Below the pieces are notes generated by a model that saw only the letters and a list, made by a program, of their open reading frames with translations, was not told where the DNA came from and did no database searches. Position numbers and translations under genes: made by a program. A stretch of DNA of 64,000 bases, from assembly GCA_000746015.1 (NCBI GenBank), contig JQKK01000003.1, forward strand, positions 1 to 64,000, in the 5' to 3' direction. Source of the stretch: Lachnospiraceae bacterium MA2020. GTDB lineage: Bacteria > Bacillota > Clostridia > Lachnospirales > Lachnospiraceae. Numbering within the stretch: position 1 is the first letter of the stretch; each line of letters begins with the position of its first letter. This document shows, piece after piece, positions 7,958-14,855 of the stretch.

Positions 7958-8368
7958 ATGGTAAAACAAATAATACGGGATCCATTATTTTTACAGCAGA
8001 AGTCAGAACCGGCAACGGAAGCTGACAAGCAGGTAGTACAGGATCTGATAGATACATTAAATGCAAATCGTGAGCGTTGTGTAGGCATGGCTGCAAACAT
8101 GATCGGAGTAAAGAAGCAGATTATAGTAGTTGCTGTCGGTCCGTTCTCTATTCCGATGATTAATCCGGTGATTACCGGGAAGTCTGGGAAGTATGAGACA
8201 GAGGAAAGCTGTCTTTCATTAGATGGAGCCAGACCATGTACTCGTTATAAGGAAATTGAAGTGGATTATCTGGATCAGAATTTTCAAAAGCAGCACGGCA
8301 AATATAAGGATTTCACAGCACAGATAATACAACATGAGATTCAGCATTTTAGTGGGGATTTGATATAA
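7958..8368 (+). CDS. divergent peptide deformylase-like protein
   Basis: 136 residues of the peptide deformylase fold. Motif 2 is ESCLSL (Cys metal ligand) and motif 3 is QHEIQH (two His ligands and the catalytic Glu), so the metal site is complete. Deviations are visible: motif 1 is GMAANMIG, with Met where the usual Gln (GxGLAAxQ) stabilises the transition state, and the usual Asp of HExDH is Gln. It may be an antibiotic-tolerant or substrate-shifted paralogue rather than the housekeeping enzyme. AAGGGAG lies upstream of the ATG. Confidence 0.75.
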   Translation: MVKQIIRDPLFLQQKSEPATEADKQVVQDLIDTLNANRERCVGMAANMIGVKKQIIVVAVGPFSIPMINPVITGKSGKYETEESCLSLDGARPCTRYKEIEVDYLDQNFQKQHGKYKDFTAQIIQHEIQHFSGDLI

Positions 8369-8376
8369 AGGTGGTC

Positions 8377-8501
8377 GGTTCATAGAGGTCAGTTAGCAAG
8401 GCAGACCAAGAAATCATATTCACGTGTATTTGACGGTAAGATCAGCATGGGACTGGTCGGAGCAGGCACTTATTGAGAAGATTAAGGCTGATATGCGGTA
8501 A
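8377..8501 (+). pseudogene. deletion chimera of the helicase and Nudix genes
   Basis: Bases 8377-8468 match helicase-gene positions 4671-4762, and bases 8467-8501 match the Nudix gene end at 7203-7237. The junction falls in a shared CA. The helicase part translates in frame as HRGQLARQTKKSYSRVFDGK and stops shortly after the junction. It is the scar of a second helicase-Nudix pair that lost about 2.4 kb in between. Confidence 0.85.
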
Positions 8502-8529
8502 GCAATAAGTGCTTACTTATTGGGAAATG

Positions 8530-8558
8530 TTGCCAACGAATCTGTCCGTTGGTAGAAT
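8530..8558 (+). promoter_or_regulatory. promoter of the ADA-SLOG gene with internal palindrome
   Basis: TTGCCA (8530-8535) and TAGAAT (8553-8558) are exactly 17 bp apart, each one mismatch from consensus. The palindrome CCAACG-N8-CGTTGG (8533-8552) covers the end of the -35 and the spacer up to the -10, an arrangement expected for a repressor site. A separate hairpin, CAATAAGT-N4-ACTTATTG (8503-8522), lies upstream and follows the chimera stop. Confidence 0.55.
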
Positions 8559-8604
8559 GTGTGTAAAACTTACTATAGGGTGTAATTGGAAACGGAGGTA
8601 ATAA

Positions 8605-11061
8605 ATGACCTATTTCACCTGTTTTTTTCTTGATAAAGAAAAGGATATTATTGTTAATCTGTACAAGGATTTGGACAGGATGTTTTTTAAGCTTACCACT
8701 CCAAATCACAGCACAGGAAACCTTATTAGGAATGTAGCAAAGATTTGTAAGCTGCCACTTTCTAAGGACGAGGATGGCATGCTCATTATCACAGGTGAAG
8801 TGCCCTGCTTTATTGATGGAAATAATAGAGAAAGTTACATTTTTAAGCTTATTGATACAGAAATTGCCAGCATTTACACTGACGGTACAGTAGAGGTAAA
8901 GGCTACAATTCCGGCTATTGCAAAGACCCTTATGAGCCAGACAAAGGGTGTGGTTCTTCCAATTGATAAGACTATTTTTAAAACGTATATACGTAGAGAG
9001 GCAAAGTTTAGGGCTGATTTGCACACACACATGAATGGAAATCTTTCAGGAGATGTGTTAATTGCTCTTGGTATTTCCCATCAGATCAGATATCCACTTT
9101 ATTACGTTAAGAAATTGGGACTTAAGCTTACTGAAGCTCAGTGGGAAAAGATAAATCCACAGCGTGAAAAGGTTGCCAGACAGTTTGTTTCTTCGGGACT
9201 TGAGGGCAAGTATCTTGATAGAAGAATTAATGACAATACCTTTATAAATTTCGCTGATCTGATTCTTAATAATTTGGATAATGCAGAGGATAATATTGTA
9301 AAAATCCGTGGTTCTCTTGCAGTTATTAAGGATGGTCAGGCCGTATTTACGAATCTTGAAAAGGTTTATCTTTACCGCTATGTTTTCTGCAAGGGTACAG
9401 AGAGTGAAGAGAAGATAAATCTTTCAAATAAAGTTGAGATGATTCCAGATGAAGACGTGAAAAATGCACTTCTTCAGATGATCAGGGATAAGGAGAACCC
9501 TGTCTACTGCAATAACACTATTTTTCAGGACAAACTTCTTTGGATTGCAAGAAGCTATAAAAAACAGGGTATCTATTACGCTGAGATTAGCGATACCACA
9601 TTGGTTAAAAAATACGAGTCTCTGGAAATGCTGCGCCAGGTTCATGCTGTGATGCCCAGCATCTATCAGGAGACAGGTGTAATGATTCGATTCCTGGCAG
9701 CTATGCGACGCATTCCACTTACTATTATCAAGGATGCGGTTACTCCGGAAAACTATTTGGAGCAGAATCTTGAAGTGCTTAAGGCTACTGCTTTGGATCC
9801 ATACGTGGCAGGTTGTGATTTCGTAGGTGAGGAGATTAACGATATTATCACCTTAAAGCCTGCCTTCAAAGAGCTTTGCAAAATTGCGGCTGCAGATCCT
9901 GGTTTTGTGATTCGTGTTCACGCAGGAGAAAACGACAGCCAGAAGGATAATATTGCCCATTCAATAGAGTGTGTTAGGGATTCACTGGCTAAAGGACAGC
10001 CTATGCCAAAGATGAGGTTGGGACATGGCCTCTATACCTATAGCTTTAGCAGTCAAAAGGGAAAGGAGACATTGAAGCAGCTTAAGGAAAATAATGTTGT
10101 ACTTGAATTCCAAATCACAAGTAACGTACGACTAAACAATTTGAATTCCTTGGATAAGCATCCTTTGAAGCAGTATCTTAAGCAGGGAATTGCCTGTGTT
10201 CAGGGAACGGATGGTGCGGCTCTTTATGGAACAGATGCCATTGAAGAAGAGCTTTCTTTGGAAAAAATGCTTGGACTTTCTGAGGCCGAGCTTAAACTGA
10301 TGAAGGATGTTGAAAGCAAGATAATTGAGGAAAGTCAAAAGGCATATTCGGATAAGAAGGCGGCATTTGCCAAGTTGATCGGTAGCAGAGATATGGAAGA
10401 GGTTCTTCTTGAAAAGATGCAGGCCGTGAAGATTTCGGGCGGCAGGGAAGCTAAGGGAAGAGCACTTCTGGATGCCAATACTGAGCTGAAGGAGCAGATT
10501 TCGGAGATTACCTGGGACAGACTTCCAGTAGTTCTTCTGGGAGGAAGCTTTAATACAGAAAGCAGAGCTACAAAGCTGAGCGGTAATGCTACACAGCAAA
10601 TCGATGAACTGATGGAATATCTTAATCCTGATGAGGTATGTTTTGTTATCGGTCACAAGATTGCTGGCTATGAAAAATATATTCTGGACAACAACTCAAA
10701 GGGATTCAGAGTTTATTCTTTTGTGCCTTCTGTTATTTCAAAGGCTGAAGCTAAACGAATAAAGGATGCCGGCGTAAAGGTTCGTGTGTCCACTGAGTCT
10801 CAGGGCATGGGAATATACAAGAGTTTTAACTATGAGATTTTTGAGCGCCGCCCTTCAGTGGTGGTGGCCTTTGATGGAAACAGCGCTGCTGTTAACCTGA
10901 TTCAGGAAGCTAAAAATGGCAAGGGCAAGTCAGCTATATTTATCTGGTCTGGCTCTAAGAATCTGATGCAGAAGGCAAAGTCACTTCAGGGATATGTACA
11001 TTCATTTGATAGTGAGACCCCTTTGGTTCAGTCCATGCAAATCTTTGATACGGATATCTGA
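8605..11061 (+). CDS. adenosine deaminase-family enzyme fused to a SLOG-like domain
   Basis: 818 residues. Residues 1-130 match nothing I know. Residues about 135-600 are an adenosine deaminase-type amidohydrolase: zinc motif HTH at about 140, VHAGE at about 437 (His and catalytic Glu), RLGHG, LEFQITSN, and GTDGAALYGT at about 534. In the last motif the zinc Asp is kept, but the second Asp of the usual TDD is Gly. Residues about 638-818 look like a YspA/YpsA-type SLOG nucleotide-binding domain: VVLLGGSFN start, a central IGHKIAGY, then SVVVAFDGNSAAVNLI and a Lys-rich end. Deamination of a purine nucleoside or nucleotide is inferred. AACGGAGG precedes the ATG. It has its own promoter and sits directly behind the helicase/Nudix scar. 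Confidence 0.75.
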   Translation: MTYFTCFFLDKEKDIIVNLYKDLDRMFFKLTTPNHSTGNLIRNVAKICKLPLSKDEDGMLIITGEVPCFIDGNNRESYIFKLIDTEIASIYTDGTVEVKATIPAIAKTLMSQTKGVVLPIDKTIFKTYIRREAKFRADLHTHMNGNLSGDVLIALGISHQIRYPLYYVKKLGLKLTEAQWEKINPQREKVARQFVSSGLEGKYLDRRINDNTFINFADLILNNLDNAEDNIVKIRGSLAVIKDGQAVFTNLEKVYLYRYVFCKGTESEEKINLSNKVEMIPDEDVKNALLQMIRDKENPVYCNNTIFQDKLLWIARSYKKQGIYYAEISDTTLVKKYESLEMLRQVHAVMPSIYQETGVMIRFLAAMRRIPLTIIKDAVTPENYLEQNLEVLKATALDPYVAGCDFVGEEINDIITLKPAFKELCKIAAADPGFVIRVHAGENDSQKDNIAHSIECVRDSLAKGQPMPKMRLGHGLYTYSFSSQKGKETLKQLKENNVVLEFQITSNVRLNNLNSLDKHPLKQYLKQGIACVQGTDGAALYGTDAIEEELSLEKMLGLSEAELKLMKDVESKIIEESQKAYSDKKAAFAKLIGSRDMEEVLLEKMQAVKISGGREAKGRALLDANTELKEQISEITWDRLPVVLLGGSFNTESRATKLSGNATQQIDELMEYLNPDEVCFVIGHKIAGYEKYILDNNSKGFRVYSFVPSVISKAEAKRIKDAGVKVRVSTESQGMGIYKSFNYEIFERRPSVVVAFDGNSAAVNLIQEAKNGKGKSAIFIWSGSKNLMQKAKSLQGYVHSFDSETPLVQSMQIFDTDI

Positions 11062-11084
11062 TTTTTAAGGAGCAATAATACTTT

Positions 11085-11531
11085 ATGAAAAGAGTAGTAA
11101 TAGTTGCAATGTCGTTTATGCTTGCGATTGGAATGACGTCTTGTGGCAGTAAAAAAGAAGATGAGAAAATAATTGGTGGAGCAGATGAATCTACTACAAT
11201 TGAAATTCCATCTACAGTAGATAAAATAAATTCAGATAAACAGGAAATAATATCTGATGATCAGGCTCTTGAAGCAATCAAGAAATATTGTCTTCAAACG
11301 AATCCTGAATTAGAGGATATGGTAAATTCTGATGATTATACTATCAATTGGAATGTTGAATCCAGTGATGAAAACCAGATAGTTGTTGCATACAGATCAT
11401 ATACGGGGGCAATTGTACGCTATTATATAGATTCTGTTTCTGGTGAAACCTATGTAACTGAGTTTGTTTCAGGTATAACAGATGGTGAAGAGCGTACAGA
11501 TGAGTCTCTGAATGTAAAGGATTATATGTAA
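11085..11531 (+). CDS. small lipoprotein of unknown function
   Basis: 148 residues. The N-terminus has a Lys-Arg start, a hydrophobic core and the lipobox GMTSC with Cys20, so it should be lipidated and anchored outside the membrane. The mature part is acidic, begins with a Ser/Lys/Glu linker and has a strand-rich C-terminal half (SSDENQIVVAYRSYTGAIVRYYIDSVSGETY) that suggests a small beta domain such as PepSY-like folds. That assignment is weak. It follows the ADA-SLOG stop by 23 bp and could share its transcript. I do not recognise a family. Confidence 0.65.
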   Translation: MKRVVIVAMSFMLAIGMTSCGSKKEDEKIIGGADESTTIEIPSTVDKINSDKQEIISDDQALEAIKKYCLQTNPELEDMVNSDDYTINWNVESSDENQIVVAYRSYTGAIVRYYIDSVSGETYVTEFVSGITDGEERTDESLNVKDYM

Positions 11532-11631
11532 AATAGATGACAAGTCCGTTTGTTTTTAGAATATAGCTTATTATAAATGAGATTTATAATTGGCAATAGA
11601 AATCTTTTATTTTATATTGAGCTCGTTGCTT

Positions 11632-11640
11632 TGTTATAAT
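11632..11640 (+). promoter_or_regulatory. extended -10 upstream of the YbaK gene
   Basis: TGTTATAAT (TG-N-TATAAT) lies 24 bp before the YbaK start, in an AT-rich gap (11532-11663). No good -35 is visible, as is usual for extended -10 promoters. Confidence 0.5.
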
Positions 11641-11663
11641 TAAGTTAACATGGAGGTATAGCA

Positions 11664-12209
11664 ATGATTAACGAGAAGGTGAAAGCATTTCTTGATGAGA
11701 AGTCACTTGGCGACAGGCTTACAGAGCATACGGAGACTATTGATACGGTGGAGCATGCGGCACAGCAGATTGGCTGCAGTGAGCCGGAGATTGCAAAAAC
11801 ATTGTCCTTTGTAGTGGATGAGAAACCGGTTGTGGTTGTTATGGCTGGAGATGGCAAGGTGAACAGTTCGAAGTTCAAATCTTACTTTCACACCAAGCCG
11901 CACATGATTCCACGTGATCAGGTGCAGGAGATCACAGGTTTTCAGCCCGGTGGAGTCTGTCCTTTTGCTGTGCCTGAGGATATTCCAATCTGGCTTGATG
12001 TTTCTATGAAGCGATTCGAATATGTTCATCCTGCAGGTGGCAATGAATTTACATCAGTAAAGATCACTCCAGATGAGCTTGAGAATGTTTCCGGAGCCGA
12101 AGGCTGGGTGGATATTTGTAAAGGTTGGGAAGATAATGGAGAGAAAGTCAATTCTGATCAAGGATACAACACGAGAAGAACGGGAGCAGATAATAAAGAA
12201 CTCTATTGA
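11664..12209 (+). CDS. YbaK/ProX family aminoacyl-tRNA deacylase with aberrant C-terminus
   Basis: 181 residues. The first 155 or so match the YbaK/EbsC editing domain, which hydrolyses mis-charged tRNAs (Cys-tRNA-Pro, Ala-tRNA-Pro): EIAKTLSFVVDEKPVVVVMAGDGK, the conserved Lys in the VNSSKF region, and GFQPGGVCPF. Homologues end near WVDICK, whereas this one continues for about 30 residues. That tail is read out of frame through a fragment of another gene (12136-12243), so the natural stop has probably been lost in a rearrangement. TGGAGG precedes the ATG. Confidence 0.8.
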   Translation: MINEKVKAFLDEKSLGDRLTEHTETIDTVEHAAQQIGCSEPEIAKTLSFVVDEKPVVVVMAGDGKVNSSKFKSYFHTKPHMIPRDQVQEITGFQPGGVCPFAVPEDIPIWLDVSMKRFEYVHPAGGNEFTSVKITPDELENVSGAEGWVDICKGWEDNGEKVNSDQGYNTRRTGADNKELY

Positions 12210-12243
12210 TTGTGGCGGTGGTTGTGAAAAACAATGGCTGTAG
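12136..12243 (+). pseudogene. N-terminal fragment of a KDTTREERE-type small protein
   Basis: ATG 12136 opens a 35-codon frame containing ILIKDTTREEREQIIKNSID, then CGGGCEKQWL and TAG. The KDTTREERE...DxCGGxC beginning is that of a small Clostridia protein family of unknown function that normally continues for another 30-50 residues. It overlaps the tail of the YbaK gene in a different frame. It is probably a 5' remnant. Confidence 0.5.
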
Positions 12244-12269
12244 CAAATTGTAGAGGGTGAGGGTGAAAA

Positions 12270-13049
12270 ATGATAATAGCACTTATTGTAGAAATTCTGA
12301 TATTGGTTCTTTTACTAAAGTATACGTTGAAGCAGAAGCTGGGAGAGCCGTTTTCTAAAAAGTCAATGGAACGATTTCTGATCTATGGGCCGGTTACCGG
12401 TGTAATACTAATTGTTTTAATGATAGTCTCACCTGTAGATCCGCATATGTTTTTTAGCATGCATCCTATAGCAGCGGGATTAATAACAGCGTTACTACTG
12501 GCAGCAGTACCTGAAGAAATCGTTAAATACGTATTGTTCCGTCTTGCAGTACGAAATAATAAAGAGATTAGGACGGTACATGATGTTATCATTGTATCTG
12601 TCGTTATTGCCTTTGGTTTTGCACTTCTTGAAGATATTCAATATACGTTTTTTGATGGTGGAACAGCAATATTAAGAGCGCTCTTTCCGATTCATCTTTT
12701 ATTCCAGATTGCTATGGGCTACTTTTACGGAAGAGGAAAAGCAGAGAATAAAACCGCATTCAGCATACTTGCTCTTGCAGGACCGATTCTCATGCACACT
12801 GTATATGATTTTCCTTTGATAACACTAAAGGTATGTCTTGGAAACATAGATACTACCAACGCTTCTGCGGAAGAGATTGTAGCTATGCCATACTATAATC
12901 TGGCATTGTCAATTTTTGTCTTGGCAATTGCTGTTAGTGGCATTATTACTGTTGGAATGATTAAGGCTTTTGTTGATTTACGAAGAAAGCGTGAAAGTGC
13001 AGTGATGCAGGAAATGATAAATCCGGCATCGGAGATTTATAATTTATGA
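12270..13049 (+). CDS. prsW: PrsW-type intramembrane metalloprotease
   Basis: 259 residues with eight or so hydrophobic segments. The PrsW/CPBP-like active-site motifs are present in order: AVPEEIVKYVLFR (EExxK/R), ALLEDIQY, HLLFQIAMGYFYGRGK (His) and HTVYDF (His...D). PrsW proteins cleave membrane anchors; in B. subtilis the target is the anti-sigma factor RsiW. No sigma/anti-sigma pair is next to this gene, so the target is unknown. GAGGGTGAGGG lies upstream of the ATG. The stop overlaps the next start (ATGA), so the two are translationally coupled. Confidence 0.8.
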   Translation: MIIALIVEILILVLLLKYTLKQKLGEPFSKKSMERFLIYGPVTGVILIVLMIVSPVDPHMFFSMHPIAAGLITALLLAAVPEEIVKYVLFRLAVRNNKEIRTVHDVIIVSVVIAFGFALLEDIQYTFFDGGTAILRALFPIHLLFQIAMGYFYGRGKAENKTAFSILALAGPILMHTVYDFPLITLKVCLGNIDTTNASAEEIVAMPYYNLALSIFVLAIAVSGIITVGMIKAFVDLRRKRESAVMQEMINPASEIYNL

Positions 13050-13672
13050 GAACACGAGAAGAAGCATTGGCTTACGGTTTGACATTTGCATTTTCGTATC
13101 AGGATGCACCATTCAATGATCCAAACTGGCAATTGATAAGGGTAAAACCTAGTAAGAAAGCCTTTTTATGGATATATGAAAAGGATGGACAAATCTGCCT
13201 TAATTTAAAATGTGACCCTGAATGGAGAGACTTTTGGCGAAAAACCTATAAAGCAGTACAACCGGGATATCATCAGAATAAAGAACATTGGAATACTGTA
13301 ATTTTGGATGGGTCTATTCCGGATGAAGATATTAAAAGGATGATAGCTGAAAGTTATGATCTTGTAACAGATACTCCGACAAAACGTATATACGAAGCTG
13401 TAAAAAGAATTCCAAGGGGAAAAGTTGCAACTTATGCTCAAGTTGCAGAGATGGCTGGAAATCCCAAAATGTGTAGAGCAGTAGGAAATGCATTACACAA
13501 GAATCCGGATTTTGAGAATGTACCTTGTTATAGAGTAGTTAATGCTAAGGGAGAACTGGCAGGAGAGTACGCTTTTGGAGGGAAATGGGCCCAAAAGGAA
13601 CTACTTGAGGCGGACGGAATAGAAGTCATAGATGGCAAAGTAGATTTGTCAAAATATCAATTAGATAAATAG
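13046..13672 (+). CDS. MmcQ/YjbR domain fused to an MGMT-like domain
   Basis: 208 residues. Residues 1-110 are a MmcQ/YjbR-like (DUF419) DNA-binding-fold domain (ALAYGLTFAFSYQDAPF...NLKCDPEWRD). Residues about 118-208 are the methylguanine methyltransferase C-terminal domain: IPRGKVATYAQVAEMAG (helix-turn-helix), CRAVGNALHKNP (Arg finger) and VPCYRVV. The reactive Cys of PCHR is present, but the His that activates it is Tyr. Proteins of the alkyltransferase-like class have Trp for Cys, so this is a different variant. It may bind or repair alkylated DNA. Start overlaps prsW by 4 bp. Confidence 0.75.
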   Translation: MRTREEALAYGLTFAFSYQDAPFNDPNWQLIRVKPSKKAFLWIYEKDGQICLNLKCDPEWRDFWRKTYKAVQPGYHQNKEHWNTVILDGSIPDEDIKRMIAESYDLVTDTPTKRIYEAVKRIPRGKVATYAQVAEMAGNPKMCRAVGNALHKNPDFENVPCYRVVNAKGELAGEYAFGGKWAQKELLEADGIEVIDGKVDLSKYQLDK

Positions 13673-13692
13673 GTGAAACAGAACTAAAACTT

Positions 13693-13752
13693 ATGAAACA
13701 ACGTGAGTTAGTGGATTTTGCAGTTAGGTGGATTGAAAAGTACAGAAAGTAG
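13693..13752 (+). pseudogene. 19-codon remnant starting MKQRELVDFAVRW
   Basis: ATG 13693 to TAG 13752 encodes 19 residues that resemble the first residues of a small Clostridia family beginning MK.RELV.FAVRW.EKY; the remainder is missing. No ribosome site is seen. Likely a scar, and low confidence because it is so short. Confidence 0.3.
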
Positions 13753-13766
13753 AAAGGACATTGATT

Positions 13767-13979
13767 ATGGTATTTGAAAAAGACAATTCTTATAATGACA
13801 TAAGGTATAAATCACTTATGAAGTGGCTTGATGAGATTGAAAAGGATGAAAATATTGCCATTAGTGGTGGAGTGACACTTGCGAGGGAGTATATCCAGCA
13901 TTTATTGGATGAAAATCAGAGCTTACGTAATGAGAACGAATTAAAAAAGAAATATATGAAAAAACTGATGGAAAAGTAA
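13767..13979 (+). CDS. small acidic/coiled-coil hypothetical protein
   Basis: 70 residues from ATG 13767. An in-frame TTG six bases upstream lies too close to the AGAAAGGA ribosome site. The C-terminal half (about 38-70) reads as a coiled coil (LLDENQSLRNENELKKKYMKKL). The N-terminus is charged with no domain I recognise. It lies between the MmcQ-MGMT gene and TraX on the same strand. Confidence 0.5.
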   Translation: MVFEKDNSYNDIRYKSLMKWLDEIEKDENIAISGGVTLAREYIQHLLDENQSLRNENELKKKYMKKLMEK

Positions 13980-14013
13980 AGGCAAAAAAATAGGGGAGTG
14001 TGGAAAAATTAGT

Positions 14014-14754
14014 ATGAAAAAGTCATTTAATTCGAATATTTTAAAATTGATCGCCATAATTGCTATGACGATCGATCATGCATCAGATCTGCCGTTTCCT
14101 GGATTTCCTATTGAGCCTTTGCCTATGGCATTGCATTTTATAGGGAGACTGACGGCACCTATCATGTGGTTCTTTGTATGTGAAGGATATCACTATACAA
14201 AAGATGCTAAAAAATATATGTTGAGGCTTGGTATATTTGCTATTATCTCACATTTTGCGTATTGTTTTGCGTTCGGTATAAGTCTCAACCCGTTTGTAGG
14301 TGGGATATTTAACAGGACCAGCGTAATGTATCCGCTTTTTGTTGCTGTGGCAGTTTTATATATTGATGACCATTTATCATTTTCAAAAGGATGGAAGAAA
14401 ACTCTCTTACAGACAGTTTTGATCCTAAGTGCCTTTCCTGCAGACTGGAGCTGCATTGCAGTTTTGTCCATTTTGGGAATGTACAAAAAAAGAGGAAACC
14501 TGGAAGCGCAGATGATAGCGATGATAAAATGGGTTTTTCTTTATGCATTAGTTTCGTATCTGTTTGTTAATAAGGGGTATGCAATAGTACAGATTGGAGT
14601 GCTCATGGTATATCCGGTTTTGAAACTGTATAATGGTCAAAAAGGAAATGCAAAGTGGATGAAATGGTTTTTCTACATTTATTATCCTGTTCATCTTATC
14701 ATCATTGGAATCATCAGATGTCTTATCTATGGAAATGTATCGATTGCGGTGTAA
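14014..14754 (+). CDS. TraX family membrane protein
   Basis: 246 residues, polytopic with about seven to eight hydrophobic segments. The start FNSNILKLIAIIAMTIDHA, with LHFIGRLTAPIMWFFVCEGYHYT and YYPVHLIIIGIIR at the end, is the TraX signature. TraX acetylates F-pilin in plasmid F. Chromosomal Firmicute homologues are probably acyltransferases of surface molecules, with no link to conjugation implied. No other transfer gene is nearby. Confidence 0.85.
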   Translation: MKKSFNSNILKLIAIIAMTIDHASDLPFPGFPIEPLPMALHFIGRLTAPIMWFFVCEGYHYTKDAKKYMLRLGIFAIISHFAYCFAFGISLNPFVGGIFNRTSVMYPLFVAVAVLYIDDHLSFSKGWKKTLLQTVLILSAFPADWSCIAVLSILGMYKKRGNLEAQMIAMIKWVFLYALVSYLFVNKGYAIVQIGVLMVYPVLKLYNGQKGNAKWMKWFFYIYYPVHLIIIGIIRCLIYGNVSIAV

Positions 14755-14765
14755 ATATTGCTTTT

Positions 14766-14807
14766 ACACTTTAAAGTGTTGACAAATGAGATTGTTTAGT
14801 ATACTAT
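14766..14807 (+). promoter_or_regulatory. promoter with palindrome overlapping the -35
   Basis: TTGACA (14779-14784) and TACTAT (14802-14807) are 17 bp apart. The perfect 14-bp palindrome ACACTTTAAAGTGT (14766-14779) runs into the first base of the -35. It lacks a T-run, so an operator is more likely than a terminator for TraX. The gene controlled is the TrpB-like synthase at 14856. Confidence 0.6.
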
Positions 14808-14855
14808 ACAGAAAATGTCTTTGTTGTGTAATTTTTTGTAGAAGGGGATGGCACA

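Noticed and set aside
8605-11061. Calling the ADA-SLOG gene a RADAR RdrB
   Set aside because: Size and the deaminase domain are suggestive, but there is no RdrA-type ATPase next to it and the C-terminus looks like SLOG.
14014-14754. TraX as evidence of an integrated conjugative element
   Set aside because: No relaxase, coupling protein, integrase or att repeats are present; chromosomal TraX homologues are common in Clostridia.
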